The notes beneath the pieces were generated by a model. The model was given only the letters and a program-made list of their open reading frames with translations. It did not search any database and was not told the DNA's origin. Of a stretch of 64,000 nt of DNA, positions 15,958 to 23,832 are shown one piece after another (the first letter of the stretch is position 1; each line of letters opens with the position of its first letter). The translations under genes were made by a program, and so were the position numbers. The stretch is from Variovorax ginsengisoli (GTDB taxonomy: Bacteria > Pseudomonadota > Gammaproteobacteria > Burkholderiales > Burkholderiaceae_C): the NCBI RefSeq assembly GCF_030811835.1, contig NZ_JAUSRO010000012.1, positions 152,556-216,555 of the forward strand. Direction: 5' to 3'.

Positions 15958-17472
15958 TCAGGCCGACTGGGTTTGGGTTTGGGATTGCGTGGCGGCAGGC
16001 GCGGCCGTCTTGGCAGCACTGCGGCGATCGGCTTCGAGAATCCAGGTGTCCTTGGTGCCGCCGCCCTGCGACGAGTTGACCACCAGCGAACCCTCCTTCA
16101 GCGCCACGCGGGTGAGGCCGCCGGGCACCATCTGCACCTCCTTGGCCGACAGCACGAAGGGGCGCAGGTCGATGTGGCGCGGCGCAATGCCGGCGTCGAC
16201 GAACGTGGGCGAGGTCGACAGGCTCAGCGTGGGCTGCGCGATGTAACCATCGGGCTTGGCGAGCACGGCCTTCTTGAAGTCGTCGATCTCGGCCTGCGTG
16301 GCGGCCGGGCCGATGAGCATGCCGTAGCCCCCCGCGCCGTGGACTTCCTTGACGACCAGGTCCTTCATGTTGTCGAGCGTGTACTGCAGCTCGTCCTTGT
16401 TGCGGCACATGTAGGTCGGCACGTTCTTCAGGATCGGCTTCTCGCCGAGATAGAACTCGATCATCTTCGGCACGTAGGGGTAGATCGACTTGTCGTCGGC
16501 CACGCCGGTGCCCACGCCGTTGCAGATCACGACGTTGCCTTCGCGGTAGGCGCGCATGAGGCCCGCACAGCCGAGCGTGGAGCTGGGGCGGAACACCTCG
16601 GGGTCGAGGAAGTCGTCGTCGACACGGCGGTAGATCACGTCGACGCGCTTGGGTCCACGCGTGGTGCGCATGTAGACGAAGTTGTCCTTGACGAACAGGT
16701 CCTGTCCTTCGACCAGCTCGATGCCCATCTGCTGGGCGAGGAAGGCGTGCTCGAAGTAAGCGCTGTTGTACATGCCCGGCGTGAGCACGACCACCGTCGG
16801 CTCGGCCGTGGCGGCAGGCGCGCTCGCACGCAGCGTCTCCAGCAGCAGGTCGGGGTAATGGGCGACCGGCGCAATGCGATTCTGGCTGAACAGGTCGGGG
16901 AACAGCCGCATCATCATCTTGCGGTTCTCGAGCATGTAGCTCACCCCGCTGGGCACGCGCAGGTTGTCCTCGAGCACGTAGTACTCGCCATTGCCGTCGG
17001 CGTCGGGCGCACGGACGATGTCGATGCCCGAGATGTTGGAGTAGACGTTGTTGGGCACCGTCACGCCCATCATCTCGGGGCGGAACTGCGCGTTGTTCAG
17101 GATCTGCTCGGCCGGAATGATGCCGGCCTTGATGATTTCCTGGTCATGGTAGACGTCGTGGAGAAAACGGTTGAGCGCAGTGACGCGCTGCACCAGTCCT
17201 TTTTCCATGCTTTCCCATTCGTGGGAAGGAATGATGCGCGGCAACAGATCGAACGGAATCAGGCGTTCGGTGCCGGAGCCGTCCTCGTCCTTGGCGCCGT
17301 AGACCGCGAAGGTGATGCCGACACGGCGGAAGATCATCTCGGCCTCTTCGCGCCTCGATCGCATCAGCTCACCGGGCTGTCGTGACAGCCATTGGTCGTA
17401 GCGCTTGTAATGGCTCCGGATCGCAGCATCGCTGTAAGGCAGCTGCTCGTACATTTCGTCAAATTTGTGCAT
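15958..17472 (-). CDS. Circularly permuted ATP-grasp type protein (DUF404/DUF407)
   Basis: A 504-residue protein of the permuted ATP-grasp family (COG2308). It contains VPSGVSYMLENR near residue 180, the lysine and glycine-rich nucleotide loop VVKEVHGAGGYGMLIG near 383, and GGTKDTWIL near the C terminus. Such enzymes are predicted amidoligases; substrates are unknown. The last 20 or so residues are an Ala/Thr/Ser/Gln tail ending ATQSQTQTQSA. ATG 17472 begins the conserved MHKFDEMYEQ; AAGGAG lies 12 bases upstream, a somewhat long spacing, and an ATG at 17496 would add eight residues. It lies downstream of comEC on the same strand and upstream of the alpha-E gene. Confidence 0.92.
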   Translation of the reverse strand: MHKFDEMYEQLPYSDAAIRSHYKRYDQWLSRQPGELMRSRREEAEMIFRRVGITFAVYGAKDEDGSGTERLIPFDLLPRIIPSHEWESMEKGLVQRVTALNRFLHDVYHDQEIIKAGIIPAEQILNNAQFRPEMMGVTVPNNVYSNISGIDIVRAPDADGNGEYYVLEDNLRVPSGVSYMLENRKMMMRLFPDLFSQNRIAPVAHYPDLLLETLRASAPAATAEPTVVVLTPGMYNSAYFEHAFLAQQMGIELVEGQDLFVKDNFVYMRTTRGPKRVDVIYRRVDDDFLDPEVFRPSSTLGCAGLMRAYREGNVVICNGVGTGVADDKSIYPYVPKMIEFYLGEKPILKNVPTYMCRNKDELQYTLDNMKDLVVKEVHGAGGYGMLIGPAATQAEIDDFKKAVLAKPDGYIAQPTLSLSTSPTFVDAGIAPRHIDLRPFVLSAKEVQMVPGGLTRVALKEGSLVVNSSQGGGTKDTWILEADRRSAAKTAAPAATQSQTQTQSA

Positions 17473-17545
17473 GGAACGACCGATCTCCTTCGGCATAGCT
17501 TAGCAAGTTCGAGGCCATATCTGTGTTCCCTTTGACGCAAATAAT

Positions 17546-20026
17546 TCAGTCCGCGTCCATGGGCGGCACGGCGTGATGCCAGTAGCGCCGGGCCTGCTGG
17601 CGATGACATTGCAGGTCGCCGGGCCGCATGCTTGTCCAGAATGCTGCGCCACAGCGGGTCGATTCGACCAGCGCGATGTCGCGCAGGCGATAGCGATCGA
17701 CCACCTCGGGCGCGGGGTGCCCGAAGCGGTTGCGGTAGCCCGCCTGAACCAGCGCGATGCGCGGTGCGACCGCATCAAGCAGCGCATCGCTAGACGACGT
17801 CTTGCTGCCGTGATGAGGCACCAGCAGCAGATCGGCGCCCAGAGCGGATGTGCGCGTCACCAGCGCCAGTTCCTGGAGACGCTCGATGTCGCCTGCCAGC
17901 AGCACCGCGTTCGTGCCGGCGTGGATGCGCAGCACGCAGGACAGCGTATTGGGCTTGCTCAGAAACGCGATGTCGTCGGCACGGGGATGGAGCACTTCGA
18001 AGGTGACCCCGTCCCACCGCCATTGCTGCCCGGCGACACAGGGCTGGGCCGGGCGCAGGGCCTGCAGCGGATGCGAGGCTTCGATCGAACTGAGCAGCGC
18101 CGCCTGTGGCTGGGTCGCCAGCACGGCCTCGGCGCCGCCGATGTGGTCGACGTCGCGATGGCTGAGGACGAGCATGTCCAGGCGCTCTCCGAGCGCGGCG
18201 AGCAGCGGCACGAGCACGCGGTTGCCCGCGTCGCTCTCCAGACCGTAGCGCGGGCCCGCGTCATACAGCAGGCTGTGGTGTGCCGTCCGCACCAGCACGG
18301 CATTGCCCTGCCCCACGTCTGCGGCCAGCAGGTCGAAGCTGCCTTCGGCAGGCCGGGGCACCTGCCAGAGCAACACGGGCAGCAACAGCGGCAACCCGAG
18401 CAGGCGCAGCGCGGCCGGCAGCCGCATGGTCATCCACACGCCGCCCGCGATACCGGCCACCGCAGCCCAAAGCGGCGGCGCGGGCATCGAGAGGGTAGCG
18501 AAAGGCCAACTGGCGAGCCAGCCAAGCACCAGGCTCAGGGCCTGAACCGCCCAGCCCGCCAGGGTCCAAAGGGCTGGAACGACCGCGCCGAGCATGGCCA
18601 GCGGCGTCACCACCAGCGTGATCCAGGGAATGGCCACCGCATTGGCGAGCAAGCCGACAGCCGATATCTGCTGGAACAGCAACAAGGTCAGCGGCGTGAG
18701 CGCCAGCGTCACGACCCACTGTTCGCGCAACATGTGCCGCGCGCGCGACGCCGCGGTGCCGCCCCCGATGGGCGCAGCACCCGCATCGGTGGCGAACAGT
18801 GCGCCGACGGCAACGAAACTCAGCCAGAAGCCCGGCTGCATCAGCGCCCAGGGGTCAGCCACCACCACGGTCCAGCAGGCCGCCAGCCACACGAAAGGCC
18901 AGGGCCAGCGCCGGCCCGAAAGCCGCAGCAGGCCGACCACCAGCAGCATCCACACCGTGCGCTGCGACGGAATACCCCAGCCACTGAAAAGCGCATAGAG
19001 CGCGGCCAACAACACACCGCCGACAACGGCGGCATGGGGCGCCGGCCAGGCCAGCATCAGCCGTGAACTGCGTCGCCACAGCATGCCCACCACGGCGCTG
19101 GCGAGCCAGGCAAACATGGTCACATGCAACCCGGAGATCGACATCAGATGGGCAACGCCGGTCGCGCGGAAGACGTCCCAGTCGTTGCGTTCGATGGCAC
19201 CCTGATCGCCGGTCACGAGCGCGGCGATCACGCCCGCCATCCGGCGGTCGGCCACCTGCGCGAACACCGCGTCGCGGACCGTTTCGCGCACGCGCTCGAC
19301 GGGATGGCGCCACGTGGCCCCCAGCCGCTCGGGTGGCGCATCGCGCGCGCCGGTGCGCACCGATCCCATGGCCTGGACGCCCTGCTCCCACATCGAGAGC
19401 TCATGGTCGAAACCATGCGGATTGAGCGCGCCGTGCGGCGCCTTCAGGCGCACCGTGAAGCGCCAGCGTTCGCCCGCGTGCAGGGTCGCGGGCGCATCGT
19501 CCATCGGGTCGATTTGCGCGGCGGCCTCACCCGCGCGGCCCCACCCACCGCTTCGGGTCGCATACCAGGCGAGCGCCAGCGTGGAAGGCAGTGCCACCGG
19601 CGCGCCGCGGCCCGCTGGCGCGACCTCGCGGGCCGACTGCACATTCAGCCGGAAACGAACGCCGCCTTCGCCGTGCTGCGGCATCTGGGCGATCACACCG
19701 GTCACCTCCACATCGCGGCCTTCGACGCGCGAGTCGAGCGTCTGGCCCGCATAGGCCACGGCACGCAGGCCGGTCAAGCCGACGCCCAGGCATGCGCCCA
19801 CCAGCAGCGCGACGCTCACAGACAAGCCCCACACACCGGCCACGCGCACCCGTCGGCGCACACCCCAAGCCGACAGCCCCGCCAGGATGCATCCTCCTGT
19901 CACGATGGCCGCGTAGCATCGCCAATTCCAAAGCATGGCCTGCTGCAATTGCAGCGCCACGCCCAACACCGACCCCGCCATGGCGGTAAATGGCAATAAC
20001 GCCCGCGCTTCGCGGCCCGTCGTCAC
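17546..20026 (-). CDS. comEC: ComEC/Rec2 DNA uptake channel protein
   Basis: An 826-residue protein with the three-part ComEC architecture: an N-terminal membrane/OB-like section, a central Competence domain (VAHLMSISGLHVTMFAWLAS near residue 290) with many membrane helices, and a C-terminal metallo-beta-lactamase-like domain starting near residue 580 (AADVGQGNAVLVRT, then LVLSHRDVDHIGGAEAVL). ComEC transports single-stranded DNA across the inner membrane in transformation. Start is GTG 20026; ATG 19981 is a possible shorter start. It is inserted between the two halves of the ATP-grasp/transglutaminase gene set. Confidence 0.93.
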   Translation of the reverse strand: MTTGREARALLPFTAMAGSVLGVALQLQQAMLWNWRCYAAIVTGGCILAGLSAWGVRRRVRVAGVWGLSVSVALLVGACLGVGLTGLRAVAYAGQTLDSRVEGRDVEVTGVIAQMPQHGEGGVRFRLNVQSAREVAPAGRGAPVALPSTLALAWYATRSGGWGRAGEAAAQIDPMDDAPATLHAGERWRFTVRLKAPHGALNPHGFDHELSMWEQGVQAMGSVRTGARDAPPERLGATWRHPVERVRETVRDAVFAQVADRRMAGVIAALVTGDQGAIERNDWDVFRATGVAHLMSISGLHVTMFAWLASAVVGMLWRRSSRLMLAWPAPHAAVVGGVLLAALYALFSGWGIPSQRTVWMLLVVGLLRLSGRRWPWPFVWLAACWTVVVADPWALMQPGFWLSFVAVGALFATDAGAAPIGGGTAASRARHMLREQWVVTLALTPLTLLLFQQISAVGLLANAVAIPWITLVVTPLAMLGAVVPALWTLAGWAVQALSLVLGWLASWPFATLSMPAPPLWAAVAGIAGGVWMTMRLPAALRLLGLPLLLPVLLWQVPRPAEGSFDLLAADVGQGNAVLVRTAHHSLLYDAGPRYGLESDAGNRVLVPLLAALGERLDMLVLSHRDVDHIGGAEAVLATQPQAALLSSIEASHPLQALRPAQPCVAGQQWRWDGVTFEVLHPRADDIAFLSKPNTLSCVLRIHAGTNAVLLAGDIERLQELALVTRTSALGADLLLVPHHGSKTSSSDALLDAVAPRIALVQAGYRNRFGHPAPEVVDRYRLRDIALVESTRCGAAFWTSMRPGDLQCHRQQARRYWHHAVPPMDAD

Positions 20027-20141
20027 GAATGGACTCTCATGGTCATACCCCCTTCAAAAACACGCTCTGTGGCGCGCTAATTGCTATGCCAGTGGGCTAG
20101 TATGCGTTCTCCTCCGAGGCACCTCGAAGCATAGAAATAAC

Positions 20142-23100
20142 ATGTCCATTCACGCCGCGCTCCATCACGTCACCCATTACAAGTACGACCGTCCGGTGCA
20201 ATTGGGACCGCAGGTCGTCCGCCTGCGTCCGGCGCCGCACTGCCGCAGCAACGTCATTTCCTACTCCCTGCGCATCGAGCCCGAGCAGCATTTCGTCAAT
20301 TGGATGCAGGACCCGTTCGCCAACTACCAGGCGCGGCTGGTGTTTCCTGAGAAGACAACCGAATTCAAGGTCACGGTCGATCTCGTGGTCGAGATGGCGG
20401 TCTACAACCCCTTCGACTTCTTCCTGGAGCCGCAGGCTGAGAACTTTCCGTTCAAGTACACGGCGTCCCAGGCCGAAGAGCTCGCGCCCTATCTGGTCAC
20501 CGAGACGCCCACGCCGCTGCTGCAGGCCTACCTCGACAAGATCGAGCGCAAGGAACAGCGCACCATCGACTTCCTGGTGGGTATCAACCAGCAGGTGCAG
20601 CAGGACGTCAACTACCTGATCCGCATGGAGCCTGGCGTGCAGACGCCTGAAGAAACGCTGGCCAACGGCAGCGGCTCCTGCCGGGACTCGGGCTGGCTGC
20701 TGGTGCAACTGCTGCGCCATTGCGGCCTGGCCGCGCGCTTCGTCTCGGGTTACCTGATCCAGCTCACACCCGACGTCAAGGCGCTCGATGGCCCGAGCGG
20801 GACCACCGTCGACTTCACCGACCTGCACGCGTGGTGCGAAGTGTTCCTGCCCGGCGCCGGCTGGATCGGCCTGGACGCCACCTCCGGCCTGCTCGCTGGC
20901 GAAGGTCACATTCCGCTCGCCTGCACGCCGACACCATCGAGCGCTGCGCCGATCGAAGGCGTGGTGGACGACGCCGAGGTCGAATTCGGCCACGACATGG
21001 TGGTCACGCGCGTGTACGAATCACCACGCGTGACCAAGCCCTACACCGAGGAACAATGGGCCGAGGTGCTGGCGCTGGGTGCCAAGGTGGACACGCGCCT
21101 GGAGGCCGGCGACGTTCGCCTGACCATGGGTGGCGAACCGACCTACGTGGCCACCAGCGACCGTGACGCCGCCGAATGGAACACCGACGCGCTCGGCCCG
21201 ACCAAGCGCGGCTACGCAACCGAACTCGTGCAGAAGCTGCGTGCCGAATACGGCGACGGCGGCTTCCTGCACTTCGGCCAGGGCAAGTGGTATCCCGGCG
21301 AGCAACTGCCGCGCTGGGCGCTGTCGATCTTCTGGCGCGCCGACGGCCAGACGATCTGGCACAACCCGGAACTCTTCGCCGACGAGCGGGTGCCGACGCA
21401 CTACACGAGCGAAGACGCGCGCCGCTTCACCACCGTGCTGGCGCACCGCCTCGGCCTGACCGAGCGCTACATCCAGCCGGGCTACGAAGACACCTACTAC
21501 TACCTCTGGCGCGAACGCCGCCTGCCGGTCAACGTCGATCCCTTCGACTCGAAGCTCGACGACGAGATGGAGCGCGTGCGCCTGCGCCGCGTCTTCACGC
21601 AGAAGCTCGACGCCGTCATCGGCTACATGCTGCCTATCGAGCCGACCAGCGCCGACCGCGATGCCCCCGCGCTCGAAGGCCCGGGCTGGACCACTGGCCC
21701 GTGGTTCCTGCGCGACGACCGCCTGTTCCTGATCCCCGGCGACTCGCCGATGGGGTATCGCCTGCCGCTCGACTCCCAACCTTGGGCGAGCAAGGGCGAC
21801 TATCCGTACATGATCGACCGCGACCCGACGGCTCCGCGCGACGCCCTGCCCAGCGCCGCCGACTACCGGGCACGCTACGTCTCGGCGCCAGGGTCCCAGG
21901 CCACCGGCACGGCCGGCGTGCCCTATGCCTTCGGCCTGCCAACCACCTCGACCGCCAGCCTGCGCATGCAAGCGGCAGGCGCCTCCACCAGCTACACGCC
22001 GGGTGCCGGTGCGGGCGCAACGCCCGCCGCCGGTACCGGCACCGGGCCGGCCGATGATGAAGCCAACAGCGCCACCAGTGCCGCGAACACACGCTTTCCA
22101 CGCCGTGGCGAGTCGGCCCATTGGGTGACGCGCACCGCGCTGTGCGTGGAAGTGCGCGACCCGCGCCGCGCCAACGGCCCGGCCGCTGAGAAGGTCGGCA
22201 GCGCCTCGGGGGTGCTCTATGTGTTCATGCCCCCGCTCGCGCGCCTGGAAGACTATCTCGACCTCGTCGCGGCCGTCGAAGCCACGTCCGAGCAGCTGGG
22301 CCTGAAGATCGTGATGGAAGGCTACCCGCCCCCGCGCGATCCGCGCCTGAAGATGCTGGCCGTCACGCCCGATCCGGGCGTGATCGAAGTCAACATCCAT
22401 CCGGCCAGCAACTGGAAGGAACTGGTCGCCCACACGGAGTTCCTCTACAACGCCGCATTCGAGACGCGCCTGTCGGCAGAAAAGTTCATGACCGATGGCC
22501 GCCACACCGGCACCGGCGGCGGCAACCACTTCGTCATGGGCGGCGCCACGCCGGCCGACAGTCCCTTCCTGCGCCGGCCCGAACTGCTGGCCAGCCTGTT
22601 GCTGTACTGGCACAACCACCCGTCACTGAGCTACCTGTTCTCGGGCATGTTCATCGGCCCGACCAGCCAGGCGCCGCGCGTCGACGAGGCCCGCAACGAC
22701 CAGGTCTACGAGCTGGAAATCGCCCTCAAGGAAATCGCCAAGAACCGCGAAATCTACGGCGCGAACATGCCGGCATGGCTGGTCGACCGCACGCTGCGCA
22801 ACATCCTGGTGGACGTGACGGGCAACACGCACCGCAGCGAGTTCTGCATCGACAAGCTGTACTCGCCCGACTCGTCCATGGGCCGGCTGGGCCTGCTCGA
22901 GTTGCGCGCCTTCGAAATGCCGCCGCACGCACGCATGAGCATCGTGCAGCAGTTGCTCATCCGGGCCTTGGTGGCACGCTTCTGGGACGAGCCCTACCAG
23001 GCGCCCGCTACCCGCTGGGGCACCGAGCTGCACGACCGCTTCCTGCTTCCGACCTTCGTCAAGATGGACTTCGACGACGTCATCACCGAAATGCGCCAGG

Positions 23101-23699
23101 CTGGCTTCGCTTTCGATGCCAACTGGTTCGCACCGCACCTGGAATTCCGCTTCCCGCTGGTCGGTCAGGTGCAGGCGATGGGCGTGGAGCTGTCGCTGCG
23201 CAACGCGCTTGAGCCCTGGCACGTGATGGGCGAAGAAGGCTCGGCCGGCGGCACCGTGCGCTACGTCGACTCTTCGCTCGAACGCATCGAAGTGCGCGTG
23301 ACAGGACTCAACGAGAGCCGCCACGTCGTGACCGTCAATGGTGCCGTGCTGCCGCTGCAGCCCACCGGTACCACGGGCGAATTCGTCGCTGGCGTACGCT
23401 ACAAGGCCTGGAACCCACCGTCGGCACTGCACCCGAGCATCGGCGCACACGCGCCGCTGACCTTCGATCTGGTCGACACCTGGATGAAACGCTCCCTCGG
23501 CGGCTGCCAGTACTTCGTCGCGCACCCGGGCGGTCGCAACTACGAGACCTTCCCGGTCAACGCCTACGAAGCCGAGAGCCGTCGCATGTCGCGCTTCACC
23601 CGCATGGGGCACACCCCGGGCCTCATGCGCACGCCGCCGGCCACGATCGAGTTGGCGGGCAGCCGCGAATTCCCGTTCACCCTCGACCTGCGGCGGTGA
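20142..23699 (+). CDS. Large transglutaminase-like protein with DUF2126 domain
   Basis: A protein of 1185 residues. The N-terminal 90 residues form a bacterial transglutaminase-like N domain (HAALHHVTHYKYDRPVQLGP). A transglutaminase core follows with the triad Cys180 (GSGSCRDSGWL), His229 (DLHAWCEVF) and Asp245 (GLDATSG). The remainder is DUF2126 (COG4196), for example RLTMGGEPTYV near residue 327 and GGNHFVMGGATPADSPFLR near 787. A low-complexity Gly/Ala/Thr insert lies at about residues 606-652. The family is predicted to act with ATP-grasp and alpha-E proteins in peptide modification. ATG 20142 begins the conserved MSIHAALHHVTHY. It is divergent from comEC (115 bases between starts). Confidence 0.93.
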   Translation: MSIHAALHHVTHYKYDRPVQLGPQVVRLRPAPHCRSNVISYSLRIEPEQHFVNWMQDPFANYQARLVFPEKTTEFKVTVDLVVEMAVYNPFDFFLEPQAENFPFKYTASQAEELAPYLVTETPTPLLQAYLDKIERKEQRTIDFLVGINQQVQQDVNYLIRMEPGVQTPEETLANGSGSCRDSGWLLVQLLRHCGLAARFVSGYLIQLTPDVKALDGPSGTTVDFTDLHAWCEVFLPGAGWIGLDATSGLLAGEGHIPLACTPTPSSAAPIEGVVDDAEVEFGHDMVVTRVYESPRVTKPYTEEQWAEVLALGAKVDTRLEAGDVRLTMGGEPTYVATSDRDAAEWNTDALGPTKRGYATELVQKLRAEYGDGGFLHFGQGKWYPGEQLPRWALSIFWRADGQTIWHNPELFADERVPTHYTSEDARRFTTVLAHRLGLTERYIQPGYEDTYYYLWRERRLPVNVDPFDSKLDDEMERVRLRRVFTQKLDAVIGYMLPIEPTSADRDAPALEGPGWTTGPWFLRDDRLFLIPGDSPMGYRLPLDSQPWASKGDYPYMIDRDPTAPRDALPSAADYRARYVSAPGSQATGTAGVPYAFGLPTTSTASLRMQAAGASTSYTPGAGAGATPAAGTGTGPADDEANSATSAANTRFPRRGESAHWVTRTALCVEVRDPRRANGPAAEKVGSASGVLYVFMPPLARLEDYLDLVAAVEATSEQLGLKIVMEGYPPPRDPRLKMLAVTPDPGVIEVNIHPASNWKELVAHTEFLYNAAFETRLSAEKFMTDGRHTGTGGGNHFVMGGATPADSPFLRRPELLASLLLYWHNHPSLSYLFSGMFIGPTSQAPRVDEARNDQVYELEIALKEIAKNREIYGANMPAWLVDRTLRNILVDVTGNTHRSEFCIDKLYSPDSSMGRLGLLELRAFEMPPHARMSIVQQLLIRALVARFWDEPYQAPATRWGTELHDRFLLPTFVKMDFDDVITEMRQAGFAFDANWFAPHLEFRFPLVGQVQAMGVELSLRNALEPWHVMGEEGSAGGTVRYVDSSLERIEVRVTGLNESRHVVTVNGAVLPLQPTGTTGEFVAGVRYKAWNPPSALHPSIGAHAPLTFDLVDTWMKRSLGGCQYFVAHPGGRNYETFPVNAYEAESRRMSRFTRMGHTPGLMRTPPATIELAGSREFPFTLDLRR

Positions 23700-23832
23700 G
23701 TGAGCCTGTTTTCAACGACTTTTTCCGCCATTGCCAACCATTTCCGGATGGATGGCATGGCTGAGTGGCGGGCGATGTAAAAATGCCCCCACTGTGGAAC
23801 CGTTGAACGACTCTCTCTTTGGCTCGCAGGCG

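Noticed and set aside
15925..17385. 486-codon plus-strand frame opposite the ATP-grasp gene
   Set aside because: Anti-sense shadow of a GC-rich gene; His/Val/Asp repeats and no domain.
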